A stretch of DNA of 64,000 nucleotides, taken from NCBI GenBank assembly GCA_949710005.1, contig OX453279.1:20121193-20185192 (forward strand). Direction: 5' to 3'. A program made the position numbers and the translations under genes. Numbering within the stretch: the stretch's first letter is position 1; the number at the start of each line of letters is the position of its first letter. The stretch is from Ricordea florida (taxonomy: Eukaryota > Cnidaria > Anthozoa > Corallimorpharia > Ricordeidae). Below, one piece after another: positions 26,066 through 36,078 of the stretch. The notes beneath the pieces were generated by a model. The model did not search any database. It saw nothing but the letters and a program-made list of their open reading frames with translations, and was not told the origin of the DNA.

Positions 26066-27594
26066 ATGGGATTGTTTGAAGATTTTAGGAATAGATATCC
26101 AAAAGCTGATATCAGTCAATTTACATATGTAACTGATGTTTATGGGGGTTATATGAAATGGAAAAGGAATGGTTCAACAATCATGTCTTATGATGATCCC
26201 ACTGGAAAGACATGGACAGAAGATCTTACACAGGGGTTGAAGGAAGAATTGTGGAGTGATTTAGGTTTAACGAGTAAAAAGGTAAGCTCCTTCCCAGATA
26301 GTTTAACTCTAACTGATAAAAAGTATCCAATACCAGCAGTTGCTTTTGATGAATTTACAACTGATGTTACAAAGTTACTAACTTCTTTGGATATCTATGT
26401 ATCTAATACTAAGAAGTTTACTGCCAAAATGCGAAATGTATTTACATCTTAAGTTGTTACTTTCAAGTTTGGTAGTCGAAGTCGAAAGTGGTTGGGCGCT
26501 CCTGATATGAATTATTGGCCGTAACAATTAAACTTTGCAGTATGGTGTGCAACCTCTGGCTGTGGAGTTAGCCCATTTGAGAGTCTGACTTATCCAAAAG
26601 TTGTGAATAGCTTCATCAAATTCCACATATATTTCACAATAAGGAGAATATTATACGAATTGAGTGTGCCGCTGCCAGATGAACAGCCATTTAATATATC
26701 AAACAATCCGTATAGTAAGGTTAACTATCAAAGCTTATGTAGGGAATTTGGGATAGCAAACAATTCTGATTTCAGATGGAAAGGTGGAAGAAACCATGGT
26801 TTAGGTGATATCTTTTTAGACTATGGTTCTGGCTATCATGGACAAGGTGGTGGATTTCAGAACGTTCATGTGATTAGGAGTTATGATGAAGAAGCAAATC
26901 AATGGCCAGGTGCAGGTGGAAAATTCTCTGATGATGGGGGTAAAAAGAATAAGGGTGATCTTATCTCATTCATTCGAAATGATGATTTTTCTGGATATAA
27001 ATATGCTTGGTTCATACCCACGAGTAGTAAGGGGTTGACTAAAGCTGGATTGCGTAGATTGAATCGCTCTGTAGTGGCATTTGTTTATTGTTTATTGGGT
27101 TCACAAGTTAATACTAGAAATTCAATCGTTGGAAGTGGTGGTGGAGCGATTGAGACTCAACAAGAGTTTTTATCTTTGTTTGAGAGTAGTGTTATTGAGA
27201 ATGATATAACTAACTCGGTTCAAAGATATCAGCTTGCTACTCAAGAGGCAAAGTTAAGACTGGATATGGCAATTGCTCCTGGAGTTTGATTGATGCCTAG
27301 TAATATGATTATAAATACAGAGAGTGTGGTTGGGTATAATAATAAGCCAATGAAGGCTACAAATGATATGAAGTTTGGGGTTAATTTAGATGTGAATCTG
27401 GAAATGAAAACTGTTGGTATAAGGTTAACTTACCACACTCTGCTGTTAAACCTAAAGATGTTTATGAATCACAGCCAACGATTGATGTTAAACCTAAAAT
27501 CAAAAATAATCCACCGGTGACTACTCAGCATGAAAATAATCTGGTAGCATTAACAGTTGTAGCTGGTGGATTAGCTTGGGCTCTATTTGGGTAA
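26066..27594 (+). pseudogene. Homologue of inner 481-aa protein, broken
   Basis: Stops at 26450 (TAA), 26522 (TAA) and 27287 (TGA), and a frameshift near 27415, inactivate it. Conserved blocks with the inner protein are QLNFAVWCAT, FRWKGGRNHGLGD, GGKKNKGDLISFIRN, the RLNRSVVAFVYCLLGSQVNTR stretch and a terminal hydrophobic VALTVVAGGLAWALFG anchor. Unlike the inner copy, its N-terminus carries about 60 residues similar to the domain in the 23127 product. Function unknown; a virion structural or attachment role is inferred only from its conservation beside capsid-type genes. Confidence 0.82.
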
Positions 27595-27660
27595 CCAACA
27601 AATAACATTTAGAGTTTTTGTAACATGTTTCGTGTTACAAAGGTATATACTGTATTATTC

Positions 27661-28173
27661 TTACCTAGTTTTATGACATTCTTTGCAATGTGCTTTCTGT
27701 TTACCGTGAGTACATATTTGTGAACCTCCACATTCTTTGCAATATGCTTTCTGTCTACCATGATGACATATACCTTTACCACAACAGTCTTTGCAATTAT
27801 ACTTATATTTATTATGCTTACAAATACTTGTACCTCCACAATCTTTACATTTGGATTTAAATCGGTTGTGATGGCATAATTCTGATCCTCCACAATCTTT
27901 ACATCTGGATTTCCGTTTACCGTGGGTACATATTTGTGAACCTCCACATTCTTTGCAATATGCTTTCCTTTTATCGTGAGTACATATTTGTGAACCTACA
28001 CAATCCCTGCAATGTGGTTTCTGTCTACCATGAGGACATTTTTTTCTTTTGATAACCCTTTCAGGTATCGATTCATACTCATCTGGGAAGGTAATTTTAT
28101 CCATTCTAATTTTAATTCTAGGAAAGTTATTTTTAGATTTGCTATTTACTTCTTTCACTGGTAGATTTTCCAT
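27661..28173 (-). CDS. Zinc-knuckle repeat protein starting in right TIR (170 aa)
   Basis: Seven tandem 18-residue repeats of the form CxHxxxxxxCxxCGGxxI, for example CTHGKRKSRCKDCGGSEL, each able to bind one zinc through CHCC. This repeat type is known to me from large DNA viruses of algae and protists and from related elements; its role there is unclear, with nucleic acid or protein binding most likely. The start ATG at 28173 and the first eight codons (MENLPVKE) lie in the TIR and are therefore identical to the start of the polymerase at the other end. The gene is intact and reads inward. Confidence 0.85.
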   Translation of the reverse strand: MENLPVKEVNSKSKNNFPRIKIRMDKITFPDEYESIPERVIKRKKCPHGRQKPHCRDCVGSQICTHDKRKAYCKECGGSQICTHGKRKSRCKDCGGSELCHHNRFKSKCKDCGGTSICKHNKYKYNCKDCCGKGICHHGRQKAYCKECGGSQICTHGKQKAHCKECHKTR

Positions 28174-28363
28174 ATTCTCACCTGGATAATACTCTATATA
28201 GATCACCTAGTCTTTAAATAAGCTAATCCACTCTTTACGTGAAAATTAAGAAAATTTATGATATTTACTAATAAAAAATGTGGATAATAAAATAATTCAT
28301 AATAAAAAGTGGATAATAAAATCGAAATCATTTTTGCGCTAGAACGGCCCATTTACAACTACT
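28150..28363 (-). repeat. Right terminal inverted repeat of outer Polinton
   Basis: Inverted partner of 378-591 with about three mismatches, including an internal TG/GT swap near the tip. The ACATA at 28364-28368 is the right target-site duplication. Confidence 0.93.
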
Positions 28364-28368
28364 ACATA

Positions 28369-28961
28369 ACTAAAGAGCCCAAAAAATAAAACTAAAGAAA
28401 GAAAGAAATTGGCTTGTAATTCTCGAGTACTCTACACTAGTTTAGACAACCAAGTAAACCATGTGAAATCGTCTACGTATGAAACAAATAAGAAAACTTA
28501 TCTATACTGGTCAGAGTCCCATATTTTCCTGCCGATCGCCGCCATCGTAGTTTTGTACAGCGAACGAAACGAGTACCCGTCCCTAGGGGCATTTGGAACT
28601 CTCCCCAGATTTCGCTCGCCATAAGAAAACAAGATGGCCGCAATCACCATCTAAAAATCGGGGACTGTGAACAGTATAGTATCTACCACCAATATAAATA
28701 TTTCCTTTTAAATCCAAAGCCAGTAGTCCCTAAGCTCTTGTTAAATGGATAACCATCATGATCTCTCTTGATTCAAGGCAAACCATTACAGGAGGTGGCT
28801 GTGTGAGGAAAGCTTAAAAATTCCCCTCTTCGCAACCCAATCTACTATATTTTAAGGAGGCGAGCCCTCAGTCATGACTATCATTTGCATGGAACTGCCC
28901 TCACTCGCCCAGCAAATCAATTCCGACCAATAGAGGATAAAGCTTCATCCTCTCGTGATTC
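28369..28961. other. Unassigned unique sequence
   Basis: No convincing gene or repeat family is recognised between the outer Polinton and the segmental duplication. A 71-codon open frame at 28409 has no family features. Confidence 0.5.
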
Positions 28962-29128
28962 CGACAAAATAGTTTTCTTATACTCGGAGAAGATACCAGA
29001 TTCATTTTCTTTCTTTATTTTCGTTTTCATTTTATGTATTTATGTCTATTTTCGTTATATATAAAGTATGTTTATTGTCTTATTTATTTCTTGCTATTAT
29101 TTTTTAAAATTTTAAAAAATGTTTCATA

Positions 29129-29182
29129 TTCCGGGATGTTCCGGAATGTTCCGGCATGTTCCGGAATGTTCCATGTTCCGGC
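29129..29182 (+). promoter_or_regulatory. Heat-shock-element-like array
   Basis: TTCcgGGAtgTTCcgGAAtg continuing as TTCcgGCAtgTTCcgGAA: alternating TTC and GAA triplets every five bases, the binding pattern of heat-shock factor, in the repeat upstream of a LINE fragment. Copies lie at 265-312 and 52253-52306. Confidence 0.5.
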
Positions 29183-29429
29183 TTTTATCGACGCCCCCCC
29201 CCCAAGATGGTAAAAATTGTCTATTTAACTCTTCATTCATTTCTCAAACCATTTCAGTCTCTAGTTTGTCAGCACCTTTTTTAATAAAAAGCCAAACTGT
29301 ATTATTTTTTGCTGGCAAGGAAAACCCTCTTTGGACGTCCAAACGTTGTTTGCAGTAGCTTAATAGGGGTGGCCATCAATATGGGTATTATTTACAGTAT
29401 TATGCTGACTATAAATTTAGTACTTTGAT

Positions 29430-29802
29430 AATTATGCACTTGTATATCCTTACTCCATCTATGGTTGCGTATAATTATGAAACACCTCTACCTCGATTGG
29501 TTAAATCACAGAACAAAGCAGTTAGAATCATAAACAACGTCTCACTCTGTGATCATATTACTCCTCATTGCGCAAACCTTGGTCTTATCAAGCTTCCTGA
29601 CATTGTACAATTTTGTACCTGCCAACTAATTTATGATCACATCTTAGACGGAAAGCTGTCCAATTTCACCCTATCGTTAGTATCTGAGCAACATAATTAC
29701 GGCACTCGTTTTGCATCCCTGCAGCATCACAATCCCAGTCCCTTATGTACTAAGCTTTCCTCTTTTTTCTTTAAAAATGTATTAATTAAAAAGGGTATAT
29801 AA
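29430..29802 (+). pseudogene. CR1/L2-type LINE reverse transcriptase, 3' fragment
   Basis: The peptide contains the post-catalytic segment typical of CR1/L2/Jockey reverse transcriptases: LQNKAVRIINN-type block (here SQNKAVRIINNVSLCDH), LGLIKLPDIVQFCTCQLIYDHI and a HNYGTR motif. About ten bases present in copy 2 at 52590 (GTATTGTGGGG) are missing, shifting the start. No catalytic motif remains. It is followed by sequence up to about 30240 shared with copy 2. Confidence 0.75.
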
Positions 29803-30611
29803 TTAGTCTAATTATATCATGCCCTTGTCCACTTTTCTTTGAACTTTGTATTTATTGTATTTCATTTGTTAATGTGCAGTAAATGAATAAATAGATAAAA
29901 TAAATAAGTCTCTCGCGAAATAACACGGAGCGAGTCCGATGGATTCTTGTCAAAACGATCCGTCTCCATGGGATCCGATGGAGTCCGTTTGTTGACATTT
30001 TCCACCCCTTTCATTACTCTACTTTGCAGAATATTTTTAAGTCTGTCACGATCTAACACAAGTCGAGACCGACGGACTCTTCTCGCGGCGACCGTCTCCA
30101 TCGGATCCGATGGAGTCAGTTTGAAGAAATTTTCCACCCGTTTCGCTATACTCTACATTGCTGTCTCTCACGACTCAGTTTGGGTGTATTGAACAACCCT
30201 CAATTTTGTTTTTTGTGCGGGCGTTCCGTGTTTATTTCTCTTTTCGGATGAGTTTTTGCTTCTGGGAAACCGAGCTCGGTGAATGTTCACCGAGCTCAAC
30301 TTCCCAACCGACCTCGCTTGCTTATTAGACTCGGCAAGTCGAGCTCCAATGGTGACATTGAGCTCGATGAACACACCTGACAAACCTAGCCTGTGCCAGG
30401 CTCTCGGATCGTGGGCACGATCGAAAAGCGGGAGAGCGAGAGAACAAATGGGTGGGAGTCTGGGAAGGAGAAAAAGGAAGGAGAGCCTGTAAGAATTGTT
30501 TTAAATACATCATTCCGGTATACCAGCTCCTGGTATACCCTACGATTGGTTAATTTTGACAGTTGACATCAACAAGTCTTATATATGTCATCACTCGACT
30601 TTCAGCAGCAA

Positions 30612-31176
30612 ATGGCTAAGTTGGCGAGCGTGTGCTACGCGCGTGAGTTCGACGAAGCTCTGTGTACAGAGGTTTTGGATGAGCGCATAGCAGATTTCCC
30701 GAATATCAAGGCTCTTAGATAAGAACAAAAGATGTGCCTATTTAATCTAGCCCGTGGAAAAGACGTGTTTGCGATTCTTCCCACCGGATTCGGGAAGAGT
30801 TTAATTTTTCGGCTTTTTCCCCGAATCGCGAAAACGTTACGCTCAAGCGGAGGTCAAGGCTTGTCGACAATAATCGTTGTCGCGCCGTTGGTTTCAATAA
30901 TGAGAGGCCAAGTAGAACAGCTACGACAACTGGGATTTTCTGCTGCAGCCATAGGGATCGGCGAGGAATGCCACGAGGACAAGGTGAGAAATGGAGACTG
31001 TGAAATTGCCTTCGGAAGCCCCGAGAGCTGGCCATCTAAAACATGGGTAAAGAAGTTAAAGGAAGGCAAACTGGGAAAGCACTGACGGCTTCTGTGCATG
31101 TAGCTATAGATGATGTTCACTCCGTAACAGAATGGTACGTAACGGCTATTTGCTGACACTTCAGAAGCCAAGTCCA
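30612..31176 (+). pseudogene. RecQ-like DNA helicase fragment
   Basis: The N-terminal part of a superfamily 2 helicase: Walker A-type motif I LPTGFGKSLIF, motif Ia IIVVAPLVSIMRGQVEQL and a motif II-like AIDDVHSVTEWY in a shifted frame. An in-frame TAA at 30720 and a frameshift near 31080 break it, and everything after motif II is absent. The order PTGFGKS then V(A/S)PLVSLM matches RecQ proteins, which are numerous in coral genomes. Enclosure between TIRs suggests that the helicase travels with the element. Confidence 0.78.
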
Positions 31177-31252
31177 TAGAGGAAATCATGTTGTCTTCCA
31201 GGCTAGAAACCCCAGCTAATGGATTTTGATTTTCCTTTTGAAATTCAAGCGA

Positions 31253-31747
31253 ACGTCGAGATCTACTCGAATCAGTCGCTACATGTTTCCGAGTTCTCTT
31301 CGCGAAACTCCCGTTGGCGAGTTGCTTGAAACTCGTTTTGTAGGCGCCCTGACAATCTCTTCATTCGCTTGTATGGTTAGTTTCTTAAAGGTACCCATAA
31401 ATTCTCGCCAAAGTTCTCGCACAGGTCAGACAGCTCACATCGGAAAGTTTGTCGCTTCGCACAAGGTCGATACCGAGGGAACTAACAATATCGGCCAACA
31501 CAAAATATTCATCGCCAATGAAGGAAACCAATTCCTTGTTTCGGACGACGTTAAATAAAGAAACTCTTGGGATTTTCGTCCCAAGACAAGTAACATTTTT
31601 CTTACAAAATCGGCAGGACTTCGAAAGATGGCGAACCTGCACGCTCGAATTAGCACACGATGAAAACATGAGCGACTTCAGCGGATCAATATTTGAAAAA
31701 GATCGAACTCGCGCGAAACGTAACCGTACACTGCACATTTTGACCAT
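31253..31747 (-). pseudogene. Cys-rich, ZAD-like zinc-finger protein fragment
   Basis: Reading from 31747, the peptide has CRFCKKN, then about 50 residues including FVLADIVSSLGIDLVRSDK and a second pair CLTCAR followed by a helical ARIYGYL. The spacing (CxxC ... CxxC with a LADI-type helix between) is like the zinc-associated ZAD-type N-terminal domain of some transposon and transcription-factor proteins. The frame ends near 31385 and related codons may continue to about 31253. Function unknown; it is the second gene of the RecQ-bearing TIR element. Confidence 0.5.
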
Positions 31748-32265
31748 TTGAAAGTTTGACGTTTGACATTATGACGCGAGAAAGTGTCATTCCGGAAGTG
31801 GGTGTGTCAGTGGGCGGAATGATGTGTTTAAAACAATTCTTACAGGCTCTCCTTCCTTTTTCTCCTTCCCAGACTCCCACCCATTTGTTCTCTCGCTCTC
31901 CCGCTTTTCGATCGTGCCCACGATCCGAGAGCCTAGCACAGGCTAGACAAACCGAGCTCGACTGACAAACAGAGCTCGATGGACTCGAATGAAACCGACC
32001 TCGGTTCTTTTCTATCATTTTTCTGGGATCGTAACTAAGCATTTTTTAAGCTGTTAGGTTAACGGTTAATGCTCTTGGTCAAAAGGAATCAAGATTTATC
32101 GAGCTAGGATTGATTTTCTGGTTAGCTTCGTAAACTCGGAGGATTTCAAGATTTGAATACAGGTAGGGGCAGACATCTTTGCCTTGCCAAACAATGTTCA
32201 AAATTGTTTTAATTGCAGCGTCTGTCTAAAGCTGGTATACCGGGATGAATGCGGATAACTTGGAT

Positions 32266-35200
32266 CAATATTTGTTTCTGGGCAACCGAGCTCGAGTACA
32301 AGAAATCGAGTACGGGTCACTACCCGAGTACGAATACGAATCGAGCTCGCATACCGTCGTCAGCAAACGACTTCGGTTAGCCCAAGTCGAGCTTGACTTG
32401 TGCTTGATGCCGAAAGGCTCGACTCGTACTCGAATATTGTAGTATCCGTACACGGATCGATTTTTCTCTCCAAGAAACTGGTGCCGAGTGGCATTCTCTT
32501 CCCAGACCCCCAACTTTTCTCTCGCGCGAAGCACCTCTCAAGGCAACGAATAGGAGAAAAATGACGAGGAACGCGGCACAGACAGAGACGTCAAGGTAGA
32601 GTTAACTTTTTATTTATGGATATTATTCTTAATTAACTTTTTTCATGGAGTATAGATTATTGATTCTTGCTTTCGTCTTAAGTGACCATGCATTAGTTCA
32701 ATTTTAACTCGTGGAAGTGAACAACAAGTGAAGGCGATGCTTGAGAAGAATCAGAAGTTTCAGAATGAGGGGTCGGGATGGACATTCGATCACGTCGTTT
32801 CCTTCAAAATTCACATGGACCCCTTCGAACCTCTTCTCGGCAGTTCATACATCCCTCTACCCCAAGAATTGTCTCTCAAGAAGGCAATCGTGAACCCCAA
32901 GAACGAGGACGACCACGAGTGTTTGAAATGGGCTGTGCCCGCCGCCATCTAGACCGCCAGTGAACATCCGGAGAGAGTGAACAAGGAGATGAGAGCCAAT
33001 TCTGAGCAATTTGATTGGACCGGCATCGACCTCCCCACCCCCCATTCAGCAGATTGAAAGATTCGAAAAGAACAATCCCGGGTACTCAATCGACGTTTTT
33101 GCCTACAGTGATGAGGCCGCTTTGGCGAATAGGCACATGTACCCAATGAGAATTAGCGAAAAGGACTCGCGCAACATCGATCTTGTCCTCCTCTCAAACG
33201 AAAAGACGAGCCACTACTGTTGGATCAAGAATTTCCCTCGCCTGATGGGATCCTTCAAAAATAATCACGAACACGCGGTTCATTTCTGCCGGAGATGCCT
33301 CAGCTCATTCAATTCCCCCAAAGCGTTGACGAAACATCACGATTTTTGCCAGAATCACGACTCCGTCAGAATGGAGATGCCTTCCAATCCTGATGGGGGC
33401 CCCAAATTCATCGAGTTCGTGTATCACAACAGAAAGATGAGGGTGCCCCTCGTGATCTGTGCCGACTTTGAATGCTTCACTGAAAAGATGAGCGGATGTT
33501 CTCCGGATGAGCGAACGAGTTTCACGAATCCCTACCAGTGCCACAAGCCGTCGGGGTTCTCATATCTCGTGAAGTGTTCCGAAGACACCCTTTTCAAACC
33601 TTGTCTGGTTTCCTACACCGCGAAATCCCCCGAGGAGGACGTGGAGAGGCATTTGGTGGAATCTTTGGAGAAGATCATTATGGAGTTGTACAACCTGTTC
33701 GAATTCAAGGAGGACATGATGATGAGCGCGGATGATGAAAAGCATTTCGAGGGCGCCACCCACTGTCACATATGTGAGCGAGAATTGGGCAACGAGAAGA
33801 GGGTGCGCGATGACTGCAACCTCAGGGGGAAATTTAGAGGTGCGGCTCACGATTTCTGCAACTTGTAATTCAAGATCCCCAAATTCTACCCCGTGATTTT
33901 CCACAACCTCTCAGACTACGATTCGCATCTCTTCGTGAAAAATCTCGGCACGTCGGCGGGCAAGATCAGATGCCTCCCGAACAACGAGGAGAATTACATT
34001 TCCTTCAGCAAGGAAATCGTCGTGGACACATTCACGAATGCGCAGGGTCGGAGCGTGGGAAATCAGGTTCATCGACTCCTTTCGATTCATGAGGAGCAGT
34101 CTCGGCAGCCTCGTGAGCAATCTCCCCAAGGATTCATTCAAAACCATTAAGCGATTTTTCAGAGAGGATCAATTGGAACTCCTGCTGCGGAAAGGCGTCT
34201 TCCCCTACGATTGGTTCCATGGATTAAAAAAATTCGACGCTGCGGAGATACCACCGAAAGAAGAATTCTACTCCACCCTCTACTATTCCCACGCATCGGG
34301 CGAGGATTATGAGCACGCGCAAAAGGTGTGGAAACATTTCGAGATGAAAACCATGAGCGACTACCACGACCTCTACCTCAAGACGGACACCATCCTTCTC
34401 GTGGAGGTCTTTAAGAATTTCAGGGACGTCTGCTGCAAACATTACGGCCTCGACCCCACGTGGTACTACACGTCACCCGGACTGGCGTGGGATGCGATGC
34501 TGAAAAAGACCGGCGTGAAACTTGAGCTCCTTCCAGACCCAGAGATGCTGCTTATGTTCGAGAAAGGAATTCGCGGAGGCGTTTCTATGATCACCACCCG
34601 GCATGCGGAGGCGAACAACCCCCACATGAGACATCACGACCCTCAAAAAGAAAATTGGAAGCGATTTTATATCGGCTGAAATTTTTAAGCTAAGCTGACC
34701 ACAATCGCCCATGAATTTGTTGCAACTAATTTAGCATGACAAGTATAGTGCTGACAAAACAATTGCCAACCATTCATTTCGATGGAGATACTTCACCACG
34801 CCATCAAAACTTCCAGGAAATACTTTCATACTACTATTAATGACGCTATACTTACGTTTTTGGTCTAGAGTTTTGACTTAAACTTAACTACATTGCGTTA
34901 AAATTTCGTGAAAAATAAAAAGCGTAAAAATAAGAAGATACTAAGAGTGGTGCCCCCTCCCGCCTCTACCTTAGCCTCGCCACTCCTCCCCCAAGCTATT
35001 TTGCTTCTCATTTCAGATTTTCGTGCTTCCGCTTGTATTTCCAGAAAGGGACTGCTGGTAGTCTGTGGAAACCTAGGCCCGAAAAGAATATAAGTATATA
35101 GGATATAGAACAGTTTTCAATTGAGCAACGAAAGTAAATTCCTTTTGCTTTGGTTTTGCAAGGCTTCGCTAATTGCTTGGCCAGCAAAATTCAGCAATAC

Positions 35201-35749
35201 CAAAAGCAATCGCGACTTGCAAGCGCGCATTTTCCCGCGCTTTCGTCGGATACGTTTAATTGATTGGAACTTTGCTTGGTACGTTGAAGCAATCACATAT
35301 TACTAGATATAATTTTATCAATAGTACTTATTAGAAAAAAGAAAGAAAAAAAAACGAACTATGGTCACCTGCGGTCACAGAATAAACTGTAATTGTTTTA
35401 AGGTTCATGGGCTCCTGAAGAAATTGAATTAAATTAAAATTAAAAGAAAATAAATTGAATTAAATTAAAATTAAAGGAAAATATCATTTTCTAGTTCTAC
35501 GAAAAAGTGGGGGTCTGGGACGAGAAATTCGGCACCAGTTTCTTGGAGAGAAAAATCGATCCGTGTACGAATACTACAATATTCGAGTACGAGTCGAATC
35601 TTCTGGCATCAAGCACAGTCAAGCTCGACTTGGGCTAACCGAAGTCGTTTGCTGACGACGGTATGCGAGCTCGACCCGTATTCGTACTCGGGTAGTGACC
35701 CGTACTCGATTTCTTGTACTCGAGCTCGGTTGCCCAGAAACAAATATTG
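32266..35749. mobile_element. TIR element containing a Polinton polymerase fragment
   Basis: Inverted repeats of about 250 bp (32266-32515 and 35505-35749) begin CAATATTTGTTTCTGGG and are packed with GAGCTC, GAGTAC and GTACTC palindromes. Copy 2 of the duplication near 53830 lacks the insert, so it inserted after the duplication, though without a clear target duplication. The interior holds a broken Polinton-type polymerase reading inward from the left TIR, the same geometry as in the outer Polinton. I infer an internally deleted third Polinton lineage or a TIR element that captured the gene. The stretch 34680-35500 shows no coding signal. Confidence 0.7.
32728..34679 (+). pseudogene. POLB: Polinton DNA polymerase B, N-terminal two thirds, broken
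   Basis: Closely related to the outer polymerase and distant from the inner one. Shared blocks: MDPFEPLLGSSYIPLP near 32818, HYCWIKNFPRL near 33212, zinc finger FCRRC...H near 33285, exonuclease ADFECF near 33460, YDSHLF near 33920, PYDWF near 34200 and a DPTWYYTSPGLAWDAML segment near 34450. Frame changes occur near 33000 and 34050, with stops at 32950 and about 33866. The sequence ends before motif A, so the catalytic palm is missing. It is richer in GC than the outer copy, suggesting a separate lineage. Confidence 0.87.
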
Positions 35750-36078
35750 TCTAAACCGCTGTATTTTTCGATTTTTACGACCCCCTCGGCTGTAAATGGC
35801 AAATTTTGGTGTTTTGAGAGGTTTGCGATCATCTAAGTAGCTACGAAGCTAAGAGAAGGCATGGAACGAAAGTTTGCAACAAGTCATTTTTCACTCTGAA
35901 TCCTGCAGATGAAAGTACGTGTAAGTTGCCCTTTTCAACTCCGTTTGAACTCGGGTTAGTTGGCGATCCGTGTTTTCCTCTCTTTACGAGAGCTGTCTCG
36001 TGAAAGAAATTGTATTTTTCCGTTAATTTACCGTAGCTTATGTTCAACTGCGACTAAGCAGCTGCAGTGGAAGTTTCG

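Larger units (their letters stand above)
378..28363. mobile_element. Outer Polinton/Maverick element with nested insertions
   Basis: The element is bounded by 214-bp inverted repeats (378-591 and 28150-28363) that begin AGTA, and by a 5-bp target duplication ACATA (373-377 and 28364-28368). Without the nested insertion it is about 18 kb, the usual Polinton size. It encodes the hallmark set: family B DNA polymerase, retrovirus-type integrase, probable major capsid protein and packaging ATPase, plus virion-like small genes. No adenain-type protease was recognised. Many genes carry stops or frameshifts, so it is an old, inactive copy. It was later hit by the inner Polinton (6488-16468), a TIR element (4641-5952) and two short repeats (about 18786-19190 and 20440-20937). 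Family assignment is firm; its virus-like nature follows from established knowledge of Polintons. Confidence 0.93.
30387..31945. mobile_element. TIR transposon with RecQ-like helicase and Cys-rich gene relics
   Basis: About 130-bp TIRs (30387-30516 and 31816-31945) start TAGCCTGTGC, and the 8-bp duplication GACAAACC flanks the element (30379-30386 and 31946-31953). It contains a RecQ-like helicase fragment on the plus strand and a Cys-rich domain on the minus strand. No transposase is recognised. Long TIRs plus an 8-bp duplication resemble the MULE or KDZ type. It is nested in the GAGCTC-rich MITE. Confidence 0.8.
30246..32005. mobile_element. GAGCTC-rich MITE carrying a nested RecQ element
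   Basis: Flanked by TCTTTTC on both sides (30239-30245 and 32006-32012). Copy 2 of the segmental duplication near 53581 has this 7-mer once with no insert, which is a paralogous empty site. Without its own nested insertion the element is about 193 bp and is filled with GAGCTCG and GACCTCG motifs. Its left end (GCTTCTGGGAAACCGAGCTC) resembles the ends of the 32266-35749 element, so the two may be related. Confidence 0.75.

Noticed and set aside
28409-28624. 71-codon open frame right of the outer Polinton
   Set aside because: No domain, no homology recognised, no promoter or splice context.
30732-31085. Intact RecQ gene
   Set aside because: An upstream in-frame stop, a frameshift after residue 118 and loss of all motifs after motif II show that it is a relic.
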